Shown here in pieces: positions 46,045 through 54,033 of a stretch of 64,000 nt of DNA. The translations under genes and the position numbers were made by a program. The stretch covers positions 32,467 to 96,466 of the forward strand of contig JBMOQX010000033.1 in assembly GCA_049322755.1 (NCBI GenBank). Direction: 5' to 3'. This DNA comes from DATIUV01 sp049322755. Lineage in GTDB: Bacteria; Pseudomonadota; Gammaproteobacteria; Burkholderiales; UBA6910. Numbering within the stretch: the stretch's first letter is position 1; every line of letters starts with the position of its first letter. Below the pieces are notes generated by a model that saw nothing but the letters and a program-made list of their open reading frames with translations, had not been told where the DNA came from and searched no databases.

Positions 46045-47595
46045 TCAGGACTTGTCGGCGAGTAGCGCGGCGGTGGCCGGAACCTGCGGCACGTCGCAAC
46101 CGGTCAGGCAGCAGCGGCCCGGCTGGCGGTTGCGGGTGATGGCGCGCTCCGGTGAGGCGAGGACGTCGCGCTCCAGCAGCCGCTCCACCAGGTCCACCTT
46201 GTTGCCCAGCGGATAGTTGCGCCAGATCTCCATCTTCATCGCTTCCGGCGAGCCGCCGCCGTGGAGCGAGATCAGCGAGTACCAGCCGCCGGTGTAGGAG
46301 GCGGTGAGGTCCTCCAGCAGGCGGGCGGTCTCGATGCGCTTGTCGTAGGGAATGTCGGCGCGGCCGCGCAGCACGTCCGCCAGCGTGCCGGCGGTCTCCG
46401 GGTTGTGGTCCTCATCGGGGCCGGGCAGCGCCACCACCAGTCCGCCGGAGACGTAGTGCGCCAGGCGGTGCATGTCGTAGATCTGGGTCGCCAGCAGCAG
46501 CTTGCCGATGTTGGCGAACACCGGGTCGGGCTCGAACACGCCGGAGGCGTCGGCCGTCCCGTAAACCGACGCCGCCACGCCGCAGGCGTAGAAGCCCTCG
46601 ACGATCTTGATCAGCTCCACCATGGCGTCGCGCAGGTGGTGCGAGCGGTCGGCGTCGAGGCCGTTGGCCTCGCACATCAGCGCGCCGGCGCCGATCAGCA
46701 GGTCGCCGAAACCGGCGCGCGCGCCGATGCAGGAATGGCGGTGGTGGGTGGCGTAGCTGCGGGTGATGTGCTCCGAGTGCTGCCATTCGCCGGCGAGGAA
46801 CACCCGCTCCCACGGCACGAACACGTCCTCGAAGTGGACCACCGCCGTGGTCTGTCCGTAGCGGCCGCTGAACTTGGCGGCCGCGTCGCCGGGGCGGCCG
46901 GCGGGGCGCGCCACCATGGTGATCCCGGCCGCGTCCACCGGCACCGCGCAGCACACGGCGAAATCGGCATCGGCCTCGGTCATGTTCCGGCACGGCATCA
47001 CCAGCAGCTCGTGGGCGAGCGGCGCGCCGGTGACGATCGCCTTCACGCCGCGGATGACGATGCCGTCGCCGCGCCGCTCCACGATGCGCACGTAGCTGTC
47101 GGCCACCGCCTGCTGGTGCGGGCGCAGGCGGCGGTCGCCCTTGCCGTCGGTCATGGCGATGGCGCAGGTGAGGTCGTTGTCCTCCAGGTAGCGCAGGTAT
47201 TCCAGCAGCCGCGGGTGGTACTCGGTGCCGCGCTCGGCGTCCATCCGGTGCGTCGCCGAGTGGATGGCGTTCATCGCGTCCTGGGTCAGGTAGCGCAGCG
47301 CGCAGCCCGACTCCTGGCACACCAGGCGCACCGCCTCCAGCTTGTTGAGCAGATCGCCGCCCGAGCGGTTGAGGTGCAGGAAGCGGTTCACCGTGCGGCC
47401 GCTGCCGGCCTGCTGCGCGGTCATCACCGGCGCGAGCTCGGCCTTCAGCGCGAAGTCGTAGGTGACGCCGATGGCGTTGATCGCGGGCGCCAGCAGCGGC
47501 TCGTCGGCCACCGACTCGACCCGTTGGCCGTCGACGAACACACGCGGGTGATGGCGGCGCAGGGACTCGCGGTAATCCGCGGCGGATATCAGCAT
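46045..47595 (-). CDS. HpaB/4-hydroxybutyryl-CoA dehydratase-family flavoprotein
   Basis: 516 residues, an acyl-CoA-dehydrogenase-fold protein of the 4-hydroxyphenylacetate 3-hydroxylase family. Signatures: RFLHLNRSGGDLLNKLEAVR near 71-90, CAIAMTDGKGDRR, GVKAIVTGAPLAHELLVMP and VFVPWERVFLAGEW. At the family's Fe-S segment it reads HHRHSCIGARAGFGD: compared from memory with true 4-hydroxybutyryl-CoA dehydratase, the active-site Tyr is Cys and the ligand Cys is Ala, so a flavin hydroxylase is likelier. C-terminal GRCCLTGCDVP adds a Cys cluster. Divergent from a TetR gene. Confidence 0.8.
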   Translation of the reverse strand: MLISAADYRESLRRHHPRVFVDGQRVESVADEPLLAPAINAIGVTYDFALKAELAPVMTAQQAGSGRTVNRFLHLNRSGGDLLNKLEAVRLVCQESGCALRYLTQDAMNAIHSATHRMDAERGTEYHPRLLEYLRYLEDNDLTCAIAMTDGKGDRRLRPHQQAVADSYVRIVERRGDGIVIRGVKAIVTGAPLAHELLVMPCRNMTEADADFAVCCAVPVDAAGITMVARPAGRPGDAAAKFSGRYGQTTAVVHFEDVFVPWERVFLAGEWQHSEHITRSYATHHRHSCIGARAGFGDLLIGAGALMCEANGLDADRSHHLRDAMVELIKIVEGFYACGVAASVYGTADASGVFEPDPVFANIGKLLLATQIYDMHRLAHYVSGGLVVALPGPDEDHNPETAGTLADVLRGRADIPYDKRIETARLLEDLTASYTGGWYSLISLHGGGSPEAMKMEIWRNYPLGNKVDLVERLLERDVLASPERAITRNRQPGRCCLTGCDVPQVPATAALLADKS

Positions 47596-47630
47596 GGCGG
47601 GACCTCCCTTCGGTGGCGGCGGGACGGGAA

Positions 47631-47645
47631 TTGAACAGCGTTCAA
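47631..47645. promoter_or_regulatory. TetR-type operator between HpaB-like gene and its regulator
   Basis: Perfect palindrome TTGAAC-AGC-GTTCAA in the 119-base divergent spacer, 36 bases from the HpaB-family ATG and 70 from the tetR ATG. Confidence 0.7.
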
Positions 47646-47714
47646 ATCTTTGACGATCCGGCGGCCCGTGTCAAGATGCCGCCTTCGGGGCGATGGGCCC
47701 CCGGGGAGGGCGGC

Positions 47715-48398
47715 ATGCCGAAGAAACCCGCCGAGCAGCGCGCCGCCGTGCGCAGGCAGGCGGTCACCGAGCTCAAGCGCGCGCTGATCCTGGATGCGGC
47801 AGGCAAGGTGTTCGCGCGCGAAGGCCTGGCCGGCGCCAGCATCCGCGAGATCGCGAAGGAGGCCGGCTACACGCCCGGCGCGCTGTATTTCCATTACGCC
47901 TCGAAGGAAGAGATCTACGCCGAACTGCTCGCCCATTCGCTGCAGCGGCTCTACGATCACCTCCACGCCGCGCGCGACGCCCAGGCCGGGGCGGCGCCGC
48001 GCCTGGAGGCGGCGGCCCTGGCGCTGTTCGACTACTACGTCTCCAACCCGCAGGAGCTGGAGCTGGGCTTTTACCTGTTCGGCGGGATGCGCGCGGCGGG
48101 CCTGACGCCGGAACTGGACGCCAAGCTCAACGCCCAGCTGCGCGCGGCGCTGGCGCTGGTGGAGGACGCCGTCGTGGAATGCGGCGCCACGCCGTCGGCG
48201 GCGGTGCGCGAAACCGCGTCCCTGTTCGCCCAGGTGGTGGGCCTGCTGGTGCTGGAGCAGACGCGGCGCATCCGCCTGTTCAAGCTGGAGGCGCGGCCGC
48301 TGTTCGTCGCCCACGTTGCCCATCTGCTGAGCCGTGTGGGCGCCGGAGCGCGGGCGCGACCCGCACGCCCGCCGCGCCGCAGCGGTGCCCGGCGTTAG
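47715..48398 (+). CDS. TetR-family regulator divergent from the HpaB-like gene
   Basis: 227 residues: N-terminal helix-turn-helix GASIREIAKEAGYTPGALYFHYASKEEIYAELL near 35-70, helical ligand domain behind, and a basic Arg/Ala/Pro tail (RARPARPPRRSGARR). Likely represses the divergent flavoprotein gene via the palindrome at 47631-47645. ATG at 47715 chosen by the GGGGAGGGCGGC ribosome site. Confidence 0.9.
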   Translation: MPKKPAEQRAAVRRQAVTELKRALILDAAGKVFAREGLAGASIREIAKEAGYTPGALYFHYASKEEIYAELLAHSLQRLYDHLHAARDAQAGAAPRLEAAALALFDYYVSNPQELELGFYLFGGMRAAGLTPELDAKLNAQLRAALALVEDAVVECGATPSAAVRETASLFAQVVGLLVLEQTRRIRLFKLEARPLFVAHVAHLLSRVGAGARARPARPPRRSGARR

Positions 48399-48410
48399 TA
48401 CCCGGCCGCG

Positions 48411-49064
48411 CTACCCGCGGCGCGGCGGGAAAGCGCTCCCCGCGAGGCCCGGCCCATTGGCGCCTCCGTCCGCGCCTTCCGGCGGGGCGTCCTCCCGGAG
48501 CCGGCGCCAGCCCGCGTGGCCCAGGCGTCGCAAGGTCTCGATGTTGCGCTCGTAGATCGCCGCGGGATCGGCGAGCGAGGCCACCGCCCGCTCGATGCTG
48601 GCCTCCCGCAGCAGATGCAGCGTGGGGTAGGGCGAGCGGTTGGTGAAGTTCTCGATGTCGTCGGGGGCGCTGCCGGCGAAACGGTAGTCGGGGTGGAAGC
48701 TCGCCACCTGGATCTCGCCGGCGAGTTCGAGCGCCGCGAGCGCGGCGTCCGCGACGTCGAGGAAATCGTTGAACTCGAGGAAATCCCCGAGCACGTGGGG
48801 ATGGATGAGCACGGTGGTCTCGTGCTCCTCAGGATCGGCGGCGGCCAGCGCTTGCAGTTCGCGGGCCAGATCCTCCACCAGCGCCTCCGGCGTGCGCGCC
48901 CCGCTCATCACCAGGCGGGCGCGCCCGGCCGCCAGGACCGGCTTGGCGAACGGACAGAGATTGAGGCCGACGACCGCCCGCTCGAGCCAGCGGCGGGTGG
49001 CGGCGATGACGTCTGCCTCGGTCGGCGTGGGGAAATTCACGGGTTCAGGTGGCAGGGGGCGCAT
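48411..49064 (-). CDS. DUF1415 family protein
   Basis: 217 residues. Recognised by RWLERAVVGLNLCPFAKPV near 27-45 and VASFHPDYRFAGSAPDDIENFTNRSPYPTLHLLRE (split around 130-165). Cytoplasmic, function unknown, widespread in proteobacteria. ATG at 49064 preferred over GTG at 49070. Convergent with the TetR gene at 48398, 12 bases apart. Confidence 0.9.
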   Translation of the reverse strand: MRPLPPEPVNFPTPTEADVIAATRRWLERAVVGLNLCPFAKPVLAAGRARLVMSGARTPEALVEDLARELQALAAADPEEHETTVLIHPHVLGDFLEFNDFLDVADAALAALELAGEIQVASFHPDYRFAGSAPDDIENFTNRSPYPTLHLLREASIERAVASLADPAAIYERNIETLRRLGHAGWRRLREDAPPEGADGGANGPGLAGSAFPPRRG

Positions 49065-49191
49065 GATCACACGATTGGCCGGGCAAAGCTTAGCTCATGA
49101 CCGTGCGGATCGGTGTGATATGGAAATAGCGCTCGCCCCGGGGCGCGTCGTTCGGCGCCGATTCCGGTTTGCTCATGGCGGCCGGGCGCGC

Positions 49192-49812
49192 TCAATGCGG
49201 ACGCAGGTATTCGCCGGCCTCGGCGGGCAGACCCGCGAAACAGGCGCCGTAGGCCTCGGTGGCGGGCGGGCCGCCGTAAATGTCGTTCTCGTCCAGCGAA
49301 TAACTGACCGGTTGTCCGCGGAAGCGGCCCTCGCACTGGTCGCGCAGGCGGTTGCCGAGGGCGTCGAACTGGCGGAAAGCGTGCAACTCGCCGTTGTGGG
49401 CGTGCAGGTTGACGAAGGTGCGCGCCGGACGCTGCGTGCGCCAGGGGAGGTAAACCGCCGCGTAGTCGCGCGCGACGCGGCCCCGGTCGTCGTAAACGTA
49501 GACCTCGACGAAGTGAATCACACCGGGGCGGTCGCGGTCGTAGCGCACGACGCTCAGCAGGCGGCCGGTCACTGCGTCGAAATGTCGCGCCTCGCGCCAG
49601 CCGTAGCCCGACGCGGCGGCGCCATGGTAGGCGCCGCAGCTTTCCTCGATGCGGATTTCCCGGCCGGCGACCTGGCGCTGGTGCAGCGCGTAGACCTCCT
49701 GGCCGAAGCGCGTCCAGCGGTCGTCGGCAGCGGACGGGGAGGCCGCGGCGGCGAGGGTGGCGGCCAGCGCGAGGCCGGCCGCGGCGCAGAGACCGGCGGG
49801 TCGAGGCGTCAT
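49192..49812 (-). CDS. Secreted hypothetical protein
   Basis: 206 residues, signal peptide (AGLCAAAGLALAATLAAAASPSA) then a mature domain with RWTRFGQEVYALHQRQVAGREI, VVRYDRDRPGVIHFVEVYVYDDRGR and EGRFRGQPVSYSLDENDIYGG; two Cys (SCGAYHG, DQCEGRF) plus a third near the end (GACFAGL). I do not recognise the family. ATG at 49812; an upstream in-frame start at 49848 would lengthen it before the signal peptide. The 127 bases between it and DUF1415 hold nothing I can name. Confidence 0.7.
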   Translation of the reverse strand: MTPRPAGLCAAAGLALAATLAAAASPSAADDRWTRFGQEVYALHQRQVAGREIRIEESCGAYHGAAASGYGWREARHFDAVTGRLLSVVRYDRDRPGVIHFVEVYVYDDRGRVARDYAAVYLPWRTQRPARTFVNLHAHNGELHAFRQFDALGNRLRDQCEGRFRGQPVSYSLDENDIYGGPPATEAYGACFAGLPAEAGEYLRPH

Positions 49813-49882
49813 CGCCGCAGCATGCCGCCATTGGCGGGGCGGCGGCAAGGGGCTCCCGGCGCGCCGCGCTGCCGCGCCGGTT

Positions 49883-49911
49883 TTGACAAAAAGGAACGAG
49901 TGTTCCAGAAT
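49883..49911 (+). promoter_or_regulatory. tetR promoter with embedded operator
   Basis: TTGACA (49883-49888) as -35, the operator GGAACGAGTGTTCC (49893-49906) in the spacer, and CAGAAT (49906-49911) as a weak -10 with 17-base spacing. Binding here would block RNA polymerase, an autorepression arrangement. Confidence 0.75.
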
Positions 49912-49916
49912 ACGCC

Positions 49917-50501
49917 ATGTCCCGCCCGCGCGCGTTCGATCAGCAGGAACTCCTGGACGGCGCCATGCGCCTGTTCTGGGCGCGCGGCTACGGCGCCACT
50001 TCGGTGGACGACGTCGTGCGCGCCACCGGCGTGAGCCGCTCCAGCCTCTACGGGCTGTACCCGGACAAGCACGCGCTGTTCATCGCGGCGCTCACGCAAT
50101 ACCTGGGCCGGGTCACGGGCGAGCACGCCCGGGTGCTGGACACGGCGCCGCGGGCGGCCGACGGCATACGTCGGTTTCTCGGCAATCTCGCGAAGCGCGC
50201 GTCCCGGCCCGAAACGGCGGGACGCGGCTGCATGCTCACCAATTCGGCGATCGAGTCGCCGGAGATCGGCGCCGACGGCCGGCGCCTGGTGCGCCAGGCG
50301 CTGGAACGGGTGCAGGAACGCCTGCGGCGGACGCTGGTGCGGGCGCAGGCGGAAGGCGACCTGGCGCCGGAGGTGGATCCGGATGCCTATGCCCATCAGC
50401 TGCTGGCCCTGATCCAGGGCCTGCGCGTGCTGGGCCGCGCCGGCATGCCGGGCGCCGGGCTCAGGCGCGCGGTGGAGTCGGCGCTGACCCCGATCCACTG
50501 A
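49917..50501 (+). CDS. TetR-family regulator of the AhpC-like gene
   Basis: 194 residues; helix-turn-helix GATSVDDVVRATGVSRSSLYGLYPDKHALFIAAL near 26-60. The ligand domain contains GRGCMLTNSAIE (Cys near residue 104), a motif seen in TetR proteins of thiol- or electrophile-responsive type. ATG at 49917 directly after the promoter, giving a very short leader. The same operator recurs before the next gene, forming a two-gene regulon. Confidence 0.92.
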   Translation: MSRPRAFDQQELLDGAMRLFWARGYGATSVDDVVRATGVSRSSLYGLYPDKHALFIAALTQYLGRVTGEHARVLDTAPRAADGIRRFLGNLAKRASRPETAGRGCMLTNSAIESPEIGADGRRLVRQALERVQERLRRTLVRAQAEGDLAPEVDPDAYAHQLLALIQGLRVLGRAGMPGAGLRRAVESALTPIH

Positions 50502-50519
50502 TATTTTTTCGTCTAAAAC

Positions 50520-50533
50520 GGAACGAGCGTTCC
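50520..50533 (+). promoter_or_regulatory. Second TetR operator, before the AhpC-like gene
   Basis: GGAACGAGCGTTCC, identical to the site at 49893-49906 except for one base, 21 bases before the ATG at 50554. Confidence 0.78.
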
Positions 50534-50553
50534 ATAACCTGCAAGGAGCTGTG

Positions 50554-51099
50554 ATGAACCGTCTGATGCCCCGCCAACCCGTGCCCGCGCTGTCGGTCCC
50601 CACCGTCGACGGACCGCAGTGGGTGCTGAACTCCCCGGCGCCCGAGAAATTCACGCTGGTGGTTTTCTACCGCGGACTGCACTGCCCGATCTGCCGCACC
50701 TATCTGGCCGAGCTGGAGAAGCTGGTGGACGAGTTCAACGGCCGCGGCATCCAGGTCGTCGCCATCAGCTCCGACGGCGAGGAGCGGGCGCGGGAGGCCA
50801 AGCAGGGCTGGAAGCTGGCCAGGCTCAAGGTGGGCTACGGTCTGGGCCTGGACAAGGCGCTGGAATGGGGCCTTTACCTGTCCTCCAGCCGCGGCAAGAC
50901 GTCCGTCGGGGTGGTGGAGCCGGACGTCTTCAGCGAGCCGGGCGTGTTCGCGGTGCGCCCCGACGGCACCCTGTACTGGGCGAGCGTGCAGACGATGCCC
51001 TTTGCCCGGCCGCACTTCAACGAGATCCTGGCGGCGTTCGATTTCGTCATCAAGAACGACTATCCGGCGCGCGGCGAGGTGGCGCGGGCAAGCGCCTGA
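50554..51099 (+). CDS. AhpC/TSA-family thioredoxin-like protein
   Basis: 181 residues: thioredoxin-fold peroxiredoxin relative with active-site C44-x2-C47 in YRGLHCPICRTYL, then QVVAISSDGEERA and EPGVFAVRPDGTLYWA. The CxxC places it near the peroxiredoxin-like/redoxin group, not classical AhpC. Controlled by the upstream TetR through operator 50520-50533, suggesting induction by an electrophile or oxidant. ATG 50554 preferred to GTG 50551 (AAGGAGCT ribosome site). Confidence 0.85.
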   Translation: MNRLMPRQPVPALSVPTVDGPQWVLNSPAPEKFTLVVFYRGLHCPICRTYLAELEKLVDEFNGRGIQVVAISSDGEERAREAKQGWKLARLKVGYGLGLDKALEWGLYLSSSRGKTSVGVVEPDVFSEPGVFAVRPDGTLYWASVQTMPFARPHFNEILAAFDFVIKNDYPARGEVARASA

Positions 51100-51112
51100 G
51101 GCCGGAGCGGAC

Positions 51113-51931
51113 TCAGAAGGTCCATTCGATTTCCACCTCGTCGCCGATCCGCACCGGCCGCTCGCCGACGCGGGTGACGATGGCGTTCATGGCGAAGCAC
51201 ACGCCGTCCATGTCCTCCCGGCGGCGGTAGGTCGCGAGGGTGGTCAGCGGCTCGTTGTCCGCGGCGCGCTGGGCCGTTGCCTGGTCGGTGGTGGTCACGA
51301 CGCAGCGGGTGCACGGCTTCACCAGCCGCAGCTCCGCGCCGCCGACGCTCAGCGTGCCCACATAATCCTCCTCGAACGCTTCGACGCCGTCGATCACGAT
51401 GTTGGGGCGGAAGCGGTTCATCGGCAGCGGCGCCGGGAGCCGCGCGTTGAGCTCCGCCAGCGACGCTTCGGAGGCCACCAGCACCGCGTAGCCGTCCGCG
51501 AACTCCGTCGTGGCGCCGGAATCGCCGGCCCAGCGCGGATCGCTCAGGCGCGGCCGGACGCCGTCGAAGCGCACCAGGCGCACGCCCCGGTCGAGAAAGT
51601 CCGAGAACCACGCCGCCGCGATCTCCCCCTGGTCGATGGCGCTGCAGGTATCGCGCCAGATGGCGACGTCGAGGCGCGCGCCGGCGCCGTCCAGCGGCAG
51701 CGACAGGGGACCCATCCCGGGCGCCGAAACACGCAGCGTCTGCGCGCCCAGTTCGGGCCGCACCAGCGCCATCCTCGGCAGCACCCGCTGGGTCAGAAAC
51801 GCGCCCTGCTCGTCCACCACCAGCCAGTGGCGGTCGCGGGCGAGTCCGGTGGGCGTCACCCGTGCCTCCTCCAGCGCGACGCCGGCGCAGGACTTGATCG
51901 GATAGATGTTGAGCGCGCGGATGGTGGGCAT
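51113..51931 (-). CDS. MOSC-domain protein (mARC/YcbX-like)
   Basis: 272 residues: N-terminal MOSC_N beta-barrel (IRALNIYPIKSCAGVAL) and C-terminal MOSC domain with molybdenum-ligand Cys in LVKPCTRCVVTTTD near residue 204 and MNRFRPNIVIDG near 165. Such proteins reduce N-hydroxylated compounds with Moco. No fused ferredoxin domain, so it needs a partner reductase. ATG at 51931; oxyR follows upstream. Confidence 0.9.
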   Translation of the reverse strand: MPTIRALNIYPIKSCAGVALEEARVTPTGLARDRHWLVVDEQGAFLTQRVLPRMALVRPELGAQTLRVSAPGMGPLSLPLDGAGARLDVAIWRDTCSAIDQGEIAAAWFSDFLDRGVRLVRFDGVRPRLSDPRWAGDSGATTEFADGYAVLVASEASLAELNARLPAPLPMNRFRPNIVIDGVEAFEEDYVGTLSVGGAELRLVKPCTRCVVTTTDQATAQRAADNEPLTTLATYRRREDMDGVCFAMNAIVTRVGERPVRIGDEVEIEWTF

Positions 51932-51956
51932 GGGCGGGTGTCCCTTCGCGCGGCGA

Positions 51957-52862
51957 TCAGTCGGCCACCGGGTGGATGGGCAACTTGAGCCGGCCCATGG
52001 CGAGCGCGATCTCGCGCGCTGCGGCGGCGCGGGCGAAGCCCGTGCGGGTGGCCAGGGCGACCCGCCGCAGCGGCCGGGGCAGGGCGAAGTCCAGCGCCTT
52101 CACCAGCGGACTCGAGTACTTCGGGGTCAGGGCGGTGGCCGGCAGCACGGAAACTCCCATGCCCGAGGCCACCATGTTGCGGATGGTTTCGAGCGAATTG
52201 CCCTGTTTCCCCGCGGGCGCCGGGCGCGCGAACTCGCGGCAGGCCTGCAGCACCTGGTCGCGGAAACAGTGGCCGATGGGCAGCAGCAGCAGGTTCTCGC
52301 CGTCCAGCTCGTCGATGGCCACGCTCTTGCGCCGCGCCCAAGAGTGCCTGGCCGGCACGATGACGCGAAACGCCTCGTCGTAGAGCGGCGTCACGTCGAT
52401 TCCGGGGGCCTCGTAGGGCAGCGCCAGAATCGCGGCGTCGATCTGGCCGGCCTTGAGCATCTGGTCCAGGTTGGCGGTGAGATTCTCCTCGATGTCCAGG
52501 GGCATCTGCGGCGCCGCGGCGCGCAGCTCGGCCACCAGGTCGGGCAGCAGGTACGGCGCGATGGTATGGATCACGCCCAGGCGCAGCGGCCCCATCAACG
52601 GGTTCCTGCCCTGCTTCGCCACCAGTTTCACGCGCTCGGCCTCCTCCAGCACCCGGCGCGCCTGGGCCACCACCTGCTCGCCGGCCCGGGTCACCAGCAC
52701 CTCCTGCTTCCCGCGCTCGAAAATCCGCACCCCCAGCTCGTCCTCGAGCTTGCGGATCGACGCCGACAGACTCGGCTGGCTGACGAAGCAGCGCCCAGCG
52801 GCGCGCCCGAAGTGGCGCTCCTCGGCCACGGCGACGGCGTATCGGAGCTCGGTCAATGTCAT
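51957..52862 (-). CDS. oxyR: Hydrogen peroxide-sensing LysR regulator OxyR
   Basis: 301 residues. N-terminal helix-turn-helix GRAAGRCFVSQPSLSASIRKLE; redox-active cysteines C199 and C208 in GHCFRDQVLQAC match E. coli numbering exactly. Senses peroxide by disulfide formation and activates the divergent peroxiredoxin gene. The 146-base intergenic region holds an OxyR-type operator. ATG at 52862. Confidence 0.95.
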   Translation of the reverse strand: MTLTELRYAVAVAEERHFGRAAGRCFVSQPSLSASIRKLEDELGVRIFERGKQEVLVTRAGEQVVAQARRVLEEAERVKLVAKQGRNPLMGPLRLGVIHTIAPYLLPDLVAELRAAAPQMPLDIEENLTANLDQMLKAGQIDAAILALPYEAPGIDVTPLYDEAFRVIVPARHSWARRKSVAIDELDGENLLLLPIGHCFRDQVLQACREFARPAPAGKQGNSLETIRNMVASGMGVSVLPATALTPKYSSPLVKALDFALPRPLRRVALATRTGFARAAAAREIALAMGRLKLPIHPVAD

Positions 52863-52884
52863 GAGATACCGCGAGAAAAAGGCG

Positions 52885-52921
52885 ATAGGCGAAACCTATC
52901 ACCGCGATTGTAACAAGGTAT
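52885..52921. promoter_or_regulatory. OxyR-type four-half-site operator
   Basis: ATAG-N7-CTAT (52885-52899) perfect, then N7, then ATTG-N7-GTAT (52907-52921) with one mismatch per half. This matches the 37-base ATAGnt-type OxyR consensus, between oxyR and the Prx-Grx gene. Confidence 0.85.
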
Positions 52922-53008
52922 TGGATGCTCCGGAGCGGGCTCGGTAACCTGCACGTGTCGGCTGCAACGGAAGCCAGCCAATTTCGACCAACCCGAAAGG
53001 AGATCCTA

Positions 53009-53758
53009 ATGATTCAGAACCGTGAAGGCCAGCGCATTCCGAACGTCACGTTCCGCGTGCGCGAGAACAATGAGTGGAAGAGCGTCAGCACCGACGACAT
53101 TTTCAAGGGCAAGACCGTGGTGGTGTTCTCGCTGCCCGGCGCGTTCACGCCCACCTGCTCGTCCACCCATCTGCCGCGCTTCAACGAGCTGGCGCCGGCG
53201 TTCTTCGCCAACGGCGTCGACACCATTGCCTGCGTCTCGGTGAACGACACCTTCGTCATGAACGAGTGGGCCAAGGACCAGGAAGCGGGGAACGTGACCC
53301 TGATCCCGGACGGCAACGGCGAGTTCACCGAAGGCATGGGCATGCTGGTGGACAAGGCCGACCTGGGCTTCGGCAAGCGCTCCTGGCGTTACTCGATGCT
53401 GGTGAAGGACGGCGTGGTGGAGAAGATGTTCATCGAGCCGCAGAAGCCCGGCGACCCGTTCGAGGTCTCCGACGCCGACACCATGCTCGACTACATCAAT
53501 CCCAAGGCCAGGAAGCCCGACCAGGTGGCGATTTTCACCCGCGAAGGCTGCCAGTACTGCGCCAGGGCCAAGGCCCAGCTGACCGAAGCCGGCTTCGACT
53601 ACGTCGAGGTGCCGCTGGCCCACAACATTCGAAGCCGAGTGGTGGGGGCGATCGCCGGTGCCAGGACGGTGCCCCAGGTGTTCGTCAATGGCGAGTACGT
53701 GGGCGGCGCGGAAGAGCTGGAGCGCTGGATCGCCCAGGCCCGCGCCAAGGCGGCCTGA
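53009..53758 (+). CDS. Peroxiredoxin-glutaredoxin hybrid (hyPrx5)
   Basis: 249 residues: peroxiredoxin-5 domain with peroxidatic C50 in GAFTPTCSSTHLP and a C-terminal glutaredoxin with C181-x2-C184 in TREGCQYCARAK. Reduces hydroperoxides with glutathione as electron donor, the Grx domain recycling the Prx. The ATG at 53009 follows AAAGGAGATCC. It is divergent from oxyR, which most likely activates it. Confidence 0.95.
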   Translation: MIQNREGQRIPNVTFRVRENNEWKSVSTDDIFKGKTVVVFSLPGAFTPTCSSTHLPRFNELAPAFFANGVDTIACVSVNDTFVMNEWAKDQEAGNVTLIPDGNGEFTEGMGMLVDKADLGFGKRSWRYSMLVKDGVVEKMFIEPQKPGDPFEVSDADTMLDYINPKARKPDQVAIFTREGCQYCARAKAQLTEAGFDYVEVPLAHNIRSRVVGAIAGARTVPQVFVNGEYVGGAEELERWIAQARAKAA

Positions 53759-53913
53759 CGGCCACCCTCCGGCGGCGAGCGAGCTGTAAAGCGTCAAGAG
53801 GTTGTTTCGGATCGGTGAAGTTCGGCCGCACCTGCGAGTCGGCGGGGCGCTCACGGATGACGGGAGGGCGGTCCGCGGCCTCGCTCCCGCCACCCGGGGC
53901 GCAAGCCCTTGGC

Positions 53914-53931
53914 AGCCCTTGCGGGCTCTTT
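53914..53931 (+). terminator. Possible short terminator after the Prx-Grx gene
   Basis: AGCCC-TTGC-GGGCT (53914-53927) followed by CTTTA. Short and far (156 bases) from the stop, so only a weak candidate. The remaining spacer between 53759 and 53964 shows nothing I can name. Confidence 0.4.
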
Positions 53932-53964
53932 ACCCGGAGTCGAGGCGCGGCATGCCGCGGGGCT

Positions 53965-54006
53965 TTGATCTGAGTCAACCCGCGCCGGGTTCCGGCTGCC
54001 TACGAT
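53965..54006 (+). promoter_or_regulatory. FNR-dependent promoter of nitroreductase gene
   Basis: FNR box TTGAT-CTGA-GTCAA (53965-53978, one mismatch) with TACGAT (54001-54006) as -10 at class II spacing; ATG at 54034. Confidence 0.7.
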
Positions 54007-54033
54007 GAACTCCACAGCTTGAGGATATGGGCA

